Position numbers and translations under genes: made by a program. Source: Liolophura sinensis (lineage: Eukaryota > Mollusca > Polyplacophora > Chitonida > Chitonidae). Taken from it: DNA of 64,000 bases. The DNA is taken from contig NC_088306.1 of the NCBI RefSeq assembly GCF_032854445.1, positions 10,566,193 to 10,630,192 on the forward strand, in the 5' to 3' direction. Positions 22,834-34,700 of this stretch are shown here, one piece after another. Numbering within the stretch: position 1 is the first letter of the stretch; each line of letters begins with the position of its first letter. The notes under the pieces are model-generated. The model was given only the letters and a program-made list of their open reading frames with translations. It did not search any database and had not been told where the DNA came from.

Positions 22834-23175
22834 TACGCCCATGTGGGACTGGGCGATTGGAAGAGACCACGAAAATCATTGTCCTGGCGTCATTTGCAGC
22901 GAGGAAAGACGCGAAAGTTTCGAGAATGTAGTCAGGAACCGTGGAAAAAGTTTTGTGACCACGAAACGGGCTATGGACAGCAATAGAGCAGCGATGATGG
23001 CTTGGAAGTGATGAGCATGATTTATGAGGGATCGGGGGATTCTTCGCGAATAGTCAGCCTTTTCGCAGGACAATACAGCGGGAAAATGATGGATCATAGG
23101 CGGTCACCTCCAGAGGCTTTTAGACGAAGGCTGGCGTTCATGGGACCCATCCCGGCGGACGCAAGGACTTTATGA
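22834..23175 (+). other. CpG-rich exon-like patch, weak
   Basis: In one plus frame the stretch is open for 50 codons, then a single TAG (22984-22986), then open for 62 codons to TGA at 23173-23175. The second part contains IYEGSGDSSRIVSLFAGQYS, faintly like a CUB-domain strand pattern. A possible 3' splice acceptor CTATGGACAG precedes it near 22980. Local CpG density exceeds the flanks. The opposite strand also has a 73-codon frame, so this may be chance. Confidence 0.2.
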
Positions 23176-23740
23176 GACCAACCCGTAACAATCGCCTTTG
23201 GAAAGCGGGATAAAAGAGCAAGATGAGCGATGACTCCAGCCTCTCAGTGCAATCAAATGTTTCGTTTGTGTTCCCTATATATTAGTTTGAGTCCTCTCGA
23301 GTGACTGAGTTGTTTCATTTGGATAAAAGTCGCCGTGTCTGAAACACAATTTCTCACACGTACTCACTAACTGGAGCCGAACCATTCCTACTAATTGTAC
23401 ACCGGTACCAGCAAAAATGACCAATATTTCAACGGCCCACTATAGGTGGTCCGGACGGGTAATGGGATCGACACGCTCTGTCCACGCGTGTTCAAATCCA
23501 GGTCTTACTGGGTTGGCTGCGGATTTACGTCAAAAGTCTTTTCATTTTCTACGCTGAAGACGATGGTTTCCTGTGGCCACTTAGGATTTCTCTACCCATG
23601 CTCCTGGTGGCTATTTTATAAGTGTAAAATTATTGAAATCGGTGTTTCTCAATTCAAGAGGCGTAGGCCTACTGGTGCTTGGCATCTTACTATTTTTGTC
23701 TCTGGTTTACTGCTTTCTAGACTCTAAAGCATTAATAAAC

Positions 23741-23939
23741 TCCACCCATGCGGTCCGCTGTTAGTTCAAGTCCAGCTCATGCTGGCTTCCTCTCCGGCCT
23801 TACGTGGGAAGGTCTGCAAACAACCTGCAGATGGTCGTGGATTTTCCCAGCCCGGTTTACTCCCACCCCAATGCTGGCCGACGTCGTATAAGTGAAATAA
23901 TCTTTAGAACGGTGTAAAAGACCAATCAAATAAATAAAT
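23741..23939 (+). mobile_element. SINE copy
   Basis: Partial head with B box TAGTTCAAGTCC, then a body with a degenerate core (CTTACGTGGGAAGGTCTGC) and tail GGTGTAAAAGACCAATCAAA with TAAA units. The head upstream of the B box is truncated. Confidence 0.85.
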
Positions 23940-24108
23940 GAATTCATGAACCTAGTCTTATCACCATATAACGTCTCCCTTTGATTGGGTGATCGTAATA
24001 CTGTATGATTTGCATTGCTTCTTTGTCTAACAACAGGTATCATACGCTATGGACCAGTTCAGGTGCACTGACCATACCAATCAAAATGTCGAGCTCCGTT
24101 TTAAGACT

Positions 24109-24862
24109 GTATGTAGGCCTGTTAATTCTGTGTACGGCCTAGGTTACTATATGTAGGTCTGTTAGTTCTGTGTACGGCCTAGGTTACTATATGTAGGCTA
24201 CTAGCTCTGTGTACGGCCTAGGATACTATGTGCAGATCTGTTAGTTCTGTGTACTGCCTAGGTTACTTTATGTAGGTCTGTTAGTTCTGTGTACGGCCTA
24301 GGTTAATTTATGTGGGTCTGTTAGTTCTGTCTGTTAGTTCTGTATACGGCCCAGGTTACTATATGCAGGTCTGTTAGTTTTGTGTACGGCCTAGGTTACT
24401 ATATGTAGGTGTGTTAGTTCTGTGTACGGCCTAGATTACTATGTGCAGATCTGTTAGTTTTGTCTGTTAGTTCTATGTACGGCTTAGGTTACTGTATGCA
24501 GGTCTGTTAGTTCTGTGTACGGCCTAGGTTACTATATGTAGGTGTGTTAGTTCTGTGTACGGCCTAGGTTATACTGTATTTAGGTGTGCTAGTTCTGTGT
24601 ACGGCCTAGGTTACTATATGTAGGTGTGTTAGTTCTGTGTACGGCCTAGGTTACTATATGTAGGTGTGCTAGTAATGTGTACGGCCTAGGTTATACTGTA
24701 TTTAAATGTGCTAGTTCTGTGTACGGCCTAGGTTATACTGTATTTAGGTCTGCTAGTTCTGTGTACGTCCTAGGTTACTTTATGTGGGTCTTTTAGTTCT
24801 GTGTACGGCCTAGGTTATACTGTATTTAGGTCTGCTAGTTCTGTATACGGCCTAGGTTACTA
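24109..24862 (+). repeat. Minisatellite, 40 bp period, about 18 units
   Basis: Each unit carries CTGTGTACGGCCTAGGTTAC, then TATATGTAGGTCTGTTAGTT. Most units contain a CCTAGG palindrome. Variant units carry a TATACTGTATTTAGGT form instead of ACTATATGTAGGT, and these cluster in the right half (24570-24850). Short insertions of TCTGTTAGT occur at about 24318 and 24455. There is no open frame along the array. Confidence 0.95.
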
Positions 24863-24919
24863 GTGTTTAATATGTCTTACCTCGTTGCCTAAGCTAAAGA
24901 ATGACGATCTAAGGAGTGG

Positions 24920-24970
24920 TTGATTTGTTTGTGTTTTACTCCCTACTCAAGAATATTTCACTTACATGCA
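24920..24970 (-). mobile_element. SINE tail remnant
   Basis: Minus-strand tail (TGAAATATTCTTGAGTAGGG, then GTAAAACACAAA). It lies between the 40-mer array and dispersed repeat R1. Confidence 0.6.
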
Positions 24971-24988
24971 ACAGTGGACCTTTCTTCA

Positions 24989-25225
24989 TTATACGGAATG
25001 TGCCATTAAAAAAACCAAAATGCAGTTCAGCTTTCATTACTGGTATTTTCGCTCTTCGCTGTATTTTTTTGTAGACAAGGATACATTGTTTTAATGATGT
25101 AAACTATCAAATTTATGTTCAGTTCTTTAGATTTTGTGACTTGTAATTTTGTGTCAAAGGTTTTGTAAAAAACATCTGTTAGAGGCTTTGATATCCTTTG
25201 ACCATTGGTAATTATATGTATTCGT
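24989..25225 (+). repeat. Dispersed repeat R1, second copy
   Basis: Matches 21337-21540 and the partial 11671-11760 copy over about 200 bases with moderate divergence and indels. There is no open frame. No terminal repeats were recognised, so the family type is unknown. Confidence 0.6.
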
Positions 25226-25232
25226 TTACACT

Positions 25233-25363
25233 TATGCGAATGGTCGTGGGTTTTTCTTCGACGCTGTTCTGTTTTCCTCCCACTACGATGCTGGCCGCCG
25301 TCATATCAGTAAAATACTCTTCAGTATACCGCCTAAAACGCCGATCAAATAAATAAATAAATG
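25233..25363 (+). mobile_element. SINE fragment, 3' half
   Basis: Body with ATGGTCGTGGGTTTTTCTTC and CCCACTACGATGCTGGCCGC, then the degenerate tail and TAAA units ending near 25363. Another A-rich CAAATAAATAAATAAATAAA remnant lies near 25469-25490. Confidence 0.75.
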
Positions 25364-25499
25364 CATAACGGCGGCCAGGCTTTTGAGAAGACGAAGGTCA
25401 ACCATTCAGGTCAACCTGAAAGACATCGAATGCATGAGTTTTGCTGATGGTAGATCTAAAAAAAAATCAAATAAATAAATAAATAAACAAACGTAGTAA

Positions 25500-26640
25500 A
25501 AATCTTTTCCTGCAAATTCCCATAGAACAGAAATACAGTTGTAATCAGAAGTTTGGTATGTTTTACTCTAATATCAAAACTGTTCAGTCAGATAGTTCAC
25601 GCTTCCAAAGATCTGGTAAGGGAAGACGGGGAATCGGTCCCAGTGCAAGAAACCGTGCACCTCAAGAAGTTAAACTGAGTGTAATTGTGTCTGACAGCTG
25701 CTGACACCTTAGCCAGGCGTCTAATCTTTTCCGCTCAGTGTGAGCCCAATTCTCCATGTGTATAACAAGCGTACGACTTAAAGCCCGAATATTCACTGAA
25801 AGGAATCCATATAAGTGTTAACGATGTATAAGTCTTAAACTGCAAAAAGGGTAGCCTGCCCCGGTCACACTGAAATATATTTGTCTATATTAGACACTGT
25901 AGAGTGGGTAAAATCACCGTTCTGTACAAACGTATCTTTCTAAAAAAATTCTTGGTCACGGCGCTACACATCAATCAGATATACAAATACTTATATTTAT
26001 ATATATTTAAATGTATACTAAATAGCTTTACTTTCATAGACCAAGTAGGCCTATGTCTTTACTCACGCAAAAAGTATGTTACCATTTGAAAAAAGAACAA
26101 CAGTGACTTCGTTGACTGTTTGTACGGATGAACACGTTCCTGGTTTCCTGACATACGTTTCAAATATAAGGGCAAGCGTTAACCAAAACGAAACATTGCC
26201 AGCACGCAGGAAGACATTCGTTGAAAGTTTCAGTAAACATATCTTTCTGGCTAACGTCGATCTTCATACGGTAAATTGACAATATGGTACCTCATTTCAA
26301 TCAAAAATCATCGTTTTTGATCCAGAGTGCATTTTTCGTGGGTTAGTACTTAGCGACCATCTTTTCTCTGTCATTCCTCTGACTGGAAAATTTACAGAAC
26401 TGTTTTTGAAATTTGCCTATATTCCCCACATTATCATACCAGGTGCTTGGTGAGATATTATTTAACAATACCATCTATGCACGCGCGCGGTTACTACACA
26501 GTATTTTGCCGTTCTGATCAATGTACTGTTATGCATCAGCCTCATGGCACTGCAGAGCCCGCATATGCCACATTACGTCATTGTGCCGATTATAGGACTC
26601 CACTTTATATAGCACTTTGTGGTCATCACATAGAACTGCC
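25500..26640. other. Non-coding AT-rich sequence
   Basis: No repeat core, splice-flanked frame or tandem array was recognised. Short open frames only. Confidence 0.4.
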
Positions 26641-26645
26641 TGGAT

Positions 26646-27056
26646 GTTTGTTTGCTTGGTGTTTTTAACGCCGCTTTCAACATTAATTTTCAAGACCGTG
26701 TCCCTTTTGAGTTTGTTAATTCCAGTATTGACATACTCATAATCCAGCATACTCAGAGGCCAGCATTATGGTGGGAGGAAACCGGGCAGAGTCCGGGGGA
26801 AACCCACGGCCATCCGCACGTTGTTGGTAAACCTTCAAACGTAGGGGGGTTCCAGCATAAGGTGAGGCCTCTTGCACAAAGCGATCGTAGGTTAAGTTGA
26901 TTATTAATTGAACTATTACCGCGTTAAAAACATATGTTGCGATGGTAATTACGGTCATCATAACCTACGATCGCCTTGTGCAAGAGATCGCTGTAGGGAT
27001 ACTGAGAGGCTCCTGGGTCATTTAGCTGTGCTAGTACGCTAAGCTCTAGGACACGC
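26646..27056 (-). mobile_element. Interrupted SINE, near full length
   Basis: On the minus strand the head (TAAATGACCCAGGAGCCTCT at 27006-27025) and the body (TTTCCCCCGGACTCTGCCCG at 26786-26805) are present. A tail piece TTAAAAACACCAAGC is near 26655-26669. Two foreign segments interrupt it: a 114 bp inverted-repeat element at 26871-26984, and about 75 bases (26675-26750) between body and tail. Confidence 0.7.
26871..26984. mobile_element. 114 bp element with 24 bp terminal inverted repeats
   Basis: The left end is CTTGCACAAAGCGATCGTAG plus GTTA. The right end is its complement with one mismatch (26961-26984). The interior also has inverted symmetry (ATTACCGC against GCGATGGTAAT). It carries no open frame, so it is a MITE-like non-autonomous element. 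It sits inside a SINE, so it inserted after that SINE. No clear target-site duplication could be read. Confidence 0.75.
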
Positions 27057-27290
27057 CCCCTCCTCTCTCCCGAACAACTCTTAATCTCCTTTCGTAATGA
27101 CCGCCAAGATAGGGAAGCGCTAAGATTTGACGATTTTAAATTTTTGGGTATCTGTGGAACTCGACACAGGATTGAGTTCTTGGCTTTCCGCTTGTATGCG
27201 TTCTGCTACTAAGCAACCTGAGGACAATCTGCAATGTTGTAACCGCACAGTACACATACTGCGTGAAACCTGACCGTAAATGATCAAGAG

Positions 27291-27363
27291 TTTATCTATC
27301 TATTTATTTTATTTTATTTATTTGAAATTAAACGCCATGCTCAAGAATTTCATTTCTCTTTAG
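27291..27363 (-). mobile_element. Degenerate SINE tail
   Basis: Minus-strand TTCTTGAGCATGGCGTTTAA with TAAA/TAAAA units. It is immediately followed by a perfect 11-base-arm inverted repeat, TAGCACTAAAG/CTTTAGTGCTA, at 27361-27384. Confidence 0.5.
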
Positions 27364-27399
27364 CACTAAAGCTCTTTAGTGCTATATTTACAACTGTAT

Positions 27400-29240
27400 A
27401 TGATCTTACGATGATAACTATCTTATACAAACAGACGAGTTCGGTTTAGTTCATCCCAAATAAAACTTAACAAGATAAAGAGTTTAAATATACCATGTTA
27501 GTGGGTTATAAATGTGGAAATGAGAAAAGATGCATGTAACGTATTACAAGCTGGAAAGCCGTCGTTTATCAACAATTTCCATCGCAGGTTTCAATGGAAT
27601 TTTTTTTAAAATGCAATAAATTGTTTACGCGTACGAATATATTAAATGTTTTTTTTTGTTATGAATTGTGGGTATTCACATCTACCGTCTCAGGTCAACA
27701 TTTTCTCACATATCTTAATGGAAGTCATGTAGGTACTTTACCCAGGGGCTGTTTTTTATGTAAATTTTGTCTACCGTCGGTGATCGCAATATGTTGATGT
27801 ATAGTTCGACTAATTAGATCATACACCTGAACTATAACGTATAAGGATACCTAGTGATCATGGTCTAATAGCTACATGTGTGTTTAATCATTTTGGTAAC
27901 TAAACATGCCCTTGGCTGTGGTTATATATCATAGCTGCCTGTGATGCCAATAATTATACCACATGCACAGCATTTGAATGTTCAAATCTAGCTTCTGTTT
28001 TGTAACGGTAATTTCGGAGAAATACTTGATTACTTCACGATTTCAGTAAAGGATAAAAACTAGTCAAAATGCCTAATGCTAGGTAAATGTAAGTCTTCTT
28101 TGGCAAAAGTGTGTGTGTTGGGGGGGGGGGGGAGATGGATGCGGTGGAACAAGGGTAATCAACCAATCGCGTCCCATCGTTGTTAGAACGTGAAGAACAT
28201 ATGTATGTATTCGAGTTGGAAGAACTTATTCTCTCAGAGTGACCACGGACGGGCTAAGACGATTACACATCCCTCCTGTGTTATTTACAGATCATTGTAT
28301 TTGAGCCGAATAAAGCACGCCATTCTGTCAAGTAATACATTCTGATGTGACTTGTGAACCCGTAATGAAGGTTGTGCCTAATTAAATTACGGCAAAGAAG
28401 GTTTTTCATGGGTTTCACAAATTGACCTAATTAATGATGATCCCTCTGGGCTAATTAAAGCGTTTTCTCGTGCACCGTGTGACCTGCGCGCAAGGTACTT
28501 GAAGAGGTCTTATCCATACCTTATTTAAGTAAAGCGTTTAAATCGAATAATGCTTAAAATTACTTAATCAGATAATTTTAATGTATGGGCTTTTCGTGTA
28601 CAAACCTAGCCTACTTATTTATTTATAGCAATATAATTAGTTATAGGATATGGAGTTAAAATCAGTCTACACTTAAGCTATAAGGTTTTTTTTAAAATCA
28701 TAAACCAGCATTCTTCAGTTTCTTCAGATACATACATATGTTTTCAGCGCCTATATATAACACTTCTATTTCTTTTTGAAATATGAAAGCATCTACTACA
28801 GAACAAATCGCGAAACACTGCAAAAATGTTACACTGGAGAAACGTTACTATTTTCGTAATGGTACCTGGGCAGCAAATGCCCGCAGGGAACGGTTCCTCT
28901 GTAAGCATAGTTCGTATAGTTAACAACACCCGTGAGCCGATTGTCCGCAAAGTTAACGGTACTTGAACAACAAAATGCTAATGGGGTTCATGATATATAT
29001 AAAGAGAAATACCCAAACAGGTAACGGTAACTGTCTGTTATACACCGCTGGATTTAACAATAATAAAACAACTTCAGAATGAGTTATCTATACATGCAGC
29101 TAGTTATCTGGAAACTAATACCTGAACAGTTATTTCTGCGACAAATACCCGAACATTTAATTAATGCCCATTTGTATCCTGCAGGCTAACAGCTGCTCTC
29201 GCTCTTAACTAAAGGGTTTAGAGTTTAGCTTAAGGCCAGA
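27400..29240. other. Non-coding sequence with a poly-G tract
   Basis: Contains a run of 13 G at 28120-28132. No exon-like frame was recognised. The segment 28850-29170 contains GGTAACGGTAACTG-like pieces related to the tandem array that follows. Confidence 0.4.
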
Positions 29241-29284
29241 ACTGCGACCATTTGGAAGACATGATTAGACGATAGCAATTGTTC

Positions 29285-29600
29285 AACAAGTAACAGTAAC
29301 TGCTATCTGTGATGTAAGTGAATAGATAACGCCAGTCAGATAATTTACTGTTCCACAAGGTACACTAAGTGTCATATACATTGTCTGTGAACAGATAACG
29401 TTACCAGTCAGATAATTATCTGTCCAACAAGTAACGTTTAGCCTTAAATATCTGTGATGTGTATGAACGGAAAACGTTATCAGTCAGCTAATTATGTGTC
29501 CGACAGGTAACGTCCAGTCATAAATATCTGTGAGGTATATGAATGGAAAACGTTACCAATCAGATAATTATCTGTCCGAAAAGTGAAACGGTAAATGTTG
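29285..29600 (+). repeat. Minisatellite, about 72 bp period, about 4 units
   Basis: Units restart at CAGTCAGATAATTATCTGTC or variants near 29334, 29406, 29479 and 29550. Each runs through ACAAGTAACGT, TAAATATCTGTGATGT, ATGAA and GGAAAACGTTAC. AATTATCTG is partly self-complementary with CAGATAATT, giving each unit a small hairpin. Decayed units may extend left to about 28990. Confidence 0.7.
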
Positions 29601-30744
29601 CTTGTGATGTAGGGAAACAAATAATGAAATCTGACAGACAGTTATCTGAAACTGACAAGCGAAATACGAAAGCGGACGACAAGCAAAGTGAAGGCATACG
29701 GTATTGCGTTTGAACTATGTTATTTGTGTAAAACACGACGAGTCTATTTTTCCACTGTCTGCACAATGTGAAGAAAGGTTAAAACATACACCGCTCATCA
29801 TTATTTTTGTCTTTCTTTTCTCTTGTCATCTCTTGTATTTAGTTCACTGCACATCCGGACGCTGTCCTTTTCAATGGCGGCATCGGGCCGTGTCGATGTA
29901 CCGCTATCTAAGTACTTGAGATGATGTACAGTGCTTTATTGGAGAGGGTATGATAGTATGTTAAAGTGACATGCCACTGGTCTCTTTTTAACTTCAAACC
30001 CACCTCTCGTCTCATACAAAACCAGTCATGAATAAATCATTGTGGCTGTACACAAAGCGATGCACGTTCCTACCCGTCCCGGACCAATGGTTTTCAATGG
30101 ATCCGGTTTTTTAATAACAAATGGAGAGAAAAAAAGATCTTTTGACTTTCCCCATTACCACTGAGGCTTAGACAGTAATGAATTCTCTTCATTTGCATGA
30201 TAATCTGGCAATAGCGTGAACTATCTTTTCCTCCAGTGTAACCGCTTCACTTGTTAAACGTCCACCGTTTAGTTCTCTTGCAAACGCCACAGCTCATTAA
30301 CACGGAGTGTACCTTTAACAACCAGGTTTATGAGACAAGCAGCTGATAGTGCAGCCACAAGGAAGACTTTATGCTTGTTGGATGTGTTTATTGGAGGCGA
30401 AGGACAGTGACGACTTTGACGGGATATTTTACGCCATTCTTGCCTCCAATGACACGCATGGTTACAAGGTGAAAACCCCCAGTGTTGTGAATGTGGACAC
30501 ACGGGCAAATGTCGTAAGCGGATTATCCTGTGAACGGATTAGTGAGTCTAACAGTGGCTGAACGGGCTAGTCTAATGGAACTGTCAAAGTACATTCTCCC
30601 AAATACTGGAAATTTTACAATTTCCGGGCCGGATGTAGAAGTTACTCTTAGCATCTGTACTTGGATTATCTTCAAACTGGGCTTTATGTATAGCTGATCA
30701 GTGCAACTCTGATTTGATGCCAGAGTTTGACAGAGCTGGGAATC

Positions 30745-31350
30745 CGTACTGTCTACACTTCTTTGCTCAGTACAAGGTTCAATACCCAGTTCTGTTCTTC
30801 TGAGGAATATTCAAGGAAGTACATAGTATTTTTGTACCTCTTTGCTCATTGCACTGTGAAATACAAACCATACTGTGCATCTTAAAAATAAGGGCCTTAA
30901 CTGACCAAGGTAGTGCCTAGTACTCTATGTACTTCTTTGCTCATTACACAGAAAATTACTATCGGTGTAGCGCTTCTTGAAAATAAGGGTAATGAATATA
31001 TCAAAGTAGTGCCTAGTGCTCTTTGTACTTCTTTGCTCATTGCCCTGTAAGCTATAAACGACACTGTGCTTCTTGGAAAAAAGGGCCCCAAGAAGTATGA
31101 GAGAAAGTGCCTAGTACTCTATGTGCTTCTTAGTTAGCTACACGGAAAATTAGTATGGGTGTAGTGCTTGTTGGAAATAAAGGTCCTGAATATATCAAAG
31201 TAGTGCCTAGTGCTCTTTGTACTTCTTTGCTCATTATAATCAAGGTAGTGCCTAGTACTCTATGTGCTTCTTAGTTAGCTACACGGAAAATTAGTACGGG
31301 TGCTGTGTTTGTTGGAAATAAGTTTCCATGCGTACCCTTATGCACTCTTT
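30745..31350 (+). repeat. Minisatellite, about 97 bp period, about 5 units
   Basis: The landmark GTGCCTAGTACTCTATGTAC or a variant begins at 30913, 31009, 31107 and 31203, with a shortened unit at 31248. Older degenerate units extend left to about 30745 (ACTTCTTTGCTCAGTACAAG). Two variants alternate: CTAGTACTCTATG, and CTAGTGCTCTTTG preceded by GAATATATCAAAGTA. This suggests a two-unit higher-order repeat. Confidence 0.8.
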
Positions 31351-32540
31351 GGTCGGTACAAAGTACACTATACGGTGTAAAGAACTGATATTTTTTCCAC
31401 TTAAAGAGTGTAGGAGATGTTTTTTTTTTAAATAGTATTTTTCATACCGACTTACACAGTAAGTTGCTGAAAAGATCTTATCACCAAACGAAGCCTAAAT
31501 TCTTAACGCTCAGACCAAACTGCCAAAGGGAGTAACCTTGAGATATAGTTGAATTCTGCTTCCTCTCCGTGGCTGGCTATACCACACTGAATCAGTACAC
31601 GCTAGGCACGGCGTTCGCTCCGATACCAGAATCATGTCAGCTTGTCTCAGCTGATCGATTTGACGACACAGTTTGGTAATATAACGCCTGGGTCTCGCGC
31701 AACAGAACAAGAAGCTTTCCTGGGTACTGTTGGGTGGTCATACAGGTCTACCTGTGGATGGCGGAAACGGTGAGTACAGTTTTGTTATATTGTAACATAC
31801 GCTGCCAAATATTGCCTGTGTTGACTAGACACCTCTTTTTAACAAACAATCATGTTGAGCAAGTGACTTTATGCAGGTATTCAGTTAATGCTTGGTAGAC
31901 GATCTCACGCATTACTGGGACTAAAAGGTTCCGTTCGGCGTTTCTTATTCGGTATCGGTACTTGTATCATTATTTACCTAACTGGTGCTTAACGCAGTAT
32001 TCTGTATTTATTCCCCTATTCCGGTACCTCCCAACGTGCCTAGCAGAAAGCTACAGCCGAGTCAGCAAGTGCCGGCTTTGAGCTAGGAAAATAATTACTA
32101 AGACGACCCTGTGATCAACGCGCATGGAAAACCCTTAAGCATAAAGCAACATCCGAACAAACTTCTGCTGGATTCGAACGAGCGACCATATTGGTTAGAG
32201 GATGGGAAATTTCCCGTACATGCCATCATTATCACCCACATCCACTGATTGAACATAATAGGCGTGAAGAGCAGCTGGCATTATGTCATTCTGCCCTAAG
32301 CTGAATTTCAAGTAAATGTACAGTTTTCTGGTACAACAAACAAACCTAAGTAGTATGGAAATCTATACCTAACGCTTTGCTAAATTGCATGTCACGAATC
32401 ACGCGTTTTAAAAACTCCTATACAAGTGGCCATTGTTCGCAAAGTTATTTAACTGCACATTGCAGCCCATACATGTGCGTTAGACAAGCATGCTGCTTCA
32501 CTAATGCACATTCGTTCACAATGTGTTAAGCTGCTTCAAG
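31350..32540. other. Non-coding sequence with a tRNA-like remnant
   Basis: Near 32160-32200 the minus strand carries GGTCGCTCGTTCGAATCCAG, a good B box of a tRNA-derived SINE head. A degenerate SINE tail on the minus strand may lie near 31970-32015. Nothing else was recognised. Confidence 0.35.
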
Positions 32541-32720
32541 CCTTGATATTGAGTCGGACGCTTTGCGATTAACGACCATTCGGTGATATTGAGTCGAAAG
32601 CTAAATGACTAGTATTTGTTCGTTGATATTACATCGAAATCAGGATGATAAATGTTCTAACGCTGATATTTAGTCAAAGGTAAGGTTGTTTATATTCATT
32701 CGTTAATATAATGCGATTCT
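32540..32720 (+). repeat. Irregular short tandem repeat
   Basis: The motif GTTGATATTGAGTCGAAA and variants recurs near 32545, 32585, 32635, 32665 and 32703 with uneven spacing of 30-50 bases. It is an old or partial minisatellite. Confidence 0.4.
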
Positions 32721-32954
32721 TTCTGATTCTGTGTGTATGTATTGACGTATGGTGGGTAGTACATCACTTATTTGTTTAGTTCATATTATTTGAGACCCTG
32801 TCTTTACTGCTACTTCCTATGTTAAGATTTTCATGTCAGCCATTTTGAGGCTTGGAGGCTCAACACGTTGTGTGTGCTTGGGATGGGGAGAAAATTTGTT
32901 AACGCAATGCGGTAGGTAAACTCAAAGATTACTAGGGTATCAACTGTTCCTAGA

Positions 32955-33023
32955 CACTCCACTACCCCCATCCCGGGCTCTGCCAGTTTTCCCCAAACAA
33001 ATAAATAAGTAAATAAATAAAAA
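32955..33023 (+). mobile_element. Degenerate SINE 3' end
   Basis: CCCGGGCTCTGCCAGTTTTC followed by TAAATAAGTAAATAAATAAA. The intervening tail is deleted, so the body runs almost directly into the TAAA units. Confidence 0.5.
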
Positions 33024-33658
33024 TGCACAGCACACGTGCTCGGGCGGATGAGGTAGCGTCCGATGTCAGATTTATTCCGGGTACTTGTTAGAATTTAACA
33101 TTATAACATGCTACAATAATAAACCAAATGGGAATAGTAGTTTGTTGGTTGAGAAAAAGGTTGGGATCCTGAAGATCTAATAGGAGCGTCAAACAAATGC
33201 TGCTAAGGCCTTGAGAGTAAGTAGATTTTAAGACAGCTCGATGTGATCGTTAAGATTACGTCTCACTAACCGTTATATATCAGAATTTGAAACTGTATCA
33301 GAAAAGAAAATGCTGGGAAAATAAACGAATACACTTTTAAGTCATCGGGTATAGTTTTGAAAAAGAAAAGTGTGTTCCTCTTTCATTGAAGCTTTGGAAA
33401 GAAAATGAACCGAGTCAACATACCATGGTCACTTCCTGTCTCAGAATTCAAATGATGAAACTGAAAAATGGTTTCATCACGCAAAGGCAAACTGTCTCTG
33501 TACGAGAAAGCCATCAAACGTTACGCCTAGACCAGTGACATCAAATATATTGCAATTAACATCACTGTACATTTTTTACCTAAATATTCTTAAGCCAAGG
33601 TGCTATGGAAACTGTAATTTGTAACTATTTAAGCATTAGCATGAACAGTTAGAATAAA

Positions 33659-33790
33659 ACCCTAACTGAATTCAACTGACAAGAGATCGTATTCCATTAC
33701 ATGTAGTTCCAATTTGCTAATTGTCACATTGTCAGCGCTGCTCTGGTTTTACTGTTCATGTTTTAGCCTTTTATATTTCAATTCAACTCA
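33659..33790 (+). repeat. Dispersed repeat R2, copy 1
   Basis: Shares with 38990-39105 and 47319-47460 the landmarks AACTGA, ACAAGAGA, CGCTGCTCTGGTTTTACT and CCTTTTATATTT in the same order and spacing. No terminal repeats or open frame were recognised, so its class is unknown. Confidence 0.55.
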
Positions 33791-34540
33791 CCCTGAGCAA
33801 AAATGTCTTCACACAGATGAAACCCAGCGCGTGTCGAAAATGCATTTCGACTGAAAGCTGTTTTCATATCAGCTGCATGTCAAAAATGACAGGCTATCTA
33901 TTTGAAAATAAAATTGTAAAGTCTCATTCGGGATGCCTTCGTGATGCGTGCCTTAAAGCTTGTTTGGTTAGGGTTTCATGCTGGTTCCGTCAATTTCATT
34001 TACAATAAGAATCACACAGGTCATAAGTTCACATTGCTGCCTCACTGAAGTATCATTCAAAGGACGCCTCATATGACCCAAATCCAAGCACACATAGCCC
34101 CACTTTATTCAACCACCGCATCACAAGCTGACAAGACGTCTTAAAGTATCAGGCCAAGAAAAATAAATTGTGAATCAGTTAACCAATCAATCACAACGAA
34201 TTATTTACTCAGTCGTACAATTGAGTCATATTATATCGTTTATTTCACATTTGGTCTAAGGCAAAACCCTCAACACGTTCCTACCACTGTCAACTTTTCC
34301 CTTCTAAGGTAGCCTACTCTTTAGTAAATGTCTACTTTACACAGAACGTCTAAATGCGCTTTGGCTAAAAAGCACAGCGTTTGCCAATTCTGTTTTGGAC
34401 TAAGAATCTCAAAATTTAACATTGTTTCCTTTCTGCTATTGGCCATACTCCAGTGATTCACACTGAAATGGATAAAAAAAAACCCAACAGACTTCCCTCA
34501 AGACGATATTATTAATAGCTTTAATTAACAGCGATGCGTA

Positions 34541-34700
34541 GTAAGAATCAAATGAAAATAAACCCAAGTGTTATATGGAAAGCTGAATTCAAATATATAA
34601 GACTACGCCACAAAAGAGTAATGTAAGAACAGCGACGGCAGCGTGACATTTGGCAAATGGTCAGACATATTACTACCTCTTCTCAGTTTACCTCAAGTAG
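34541..34700 (+). repeat. Possible dispersed repeat R3, copy 1
   Basis: Resembles 45600-45740: an ACTACG-containing segment, then AGCGACGGCAGCGTGACA, then GGCAAATGGTC. The similarity is moderate and judged by eye. Confidence 0.3.

Noticed and set aside
24109-24862. CRISPR-like array because of regular 40-base spacing
   Set aside because: The whole unit is repeated with no unique spacers, and the genome is eukaryotic. It is a minisatellite.
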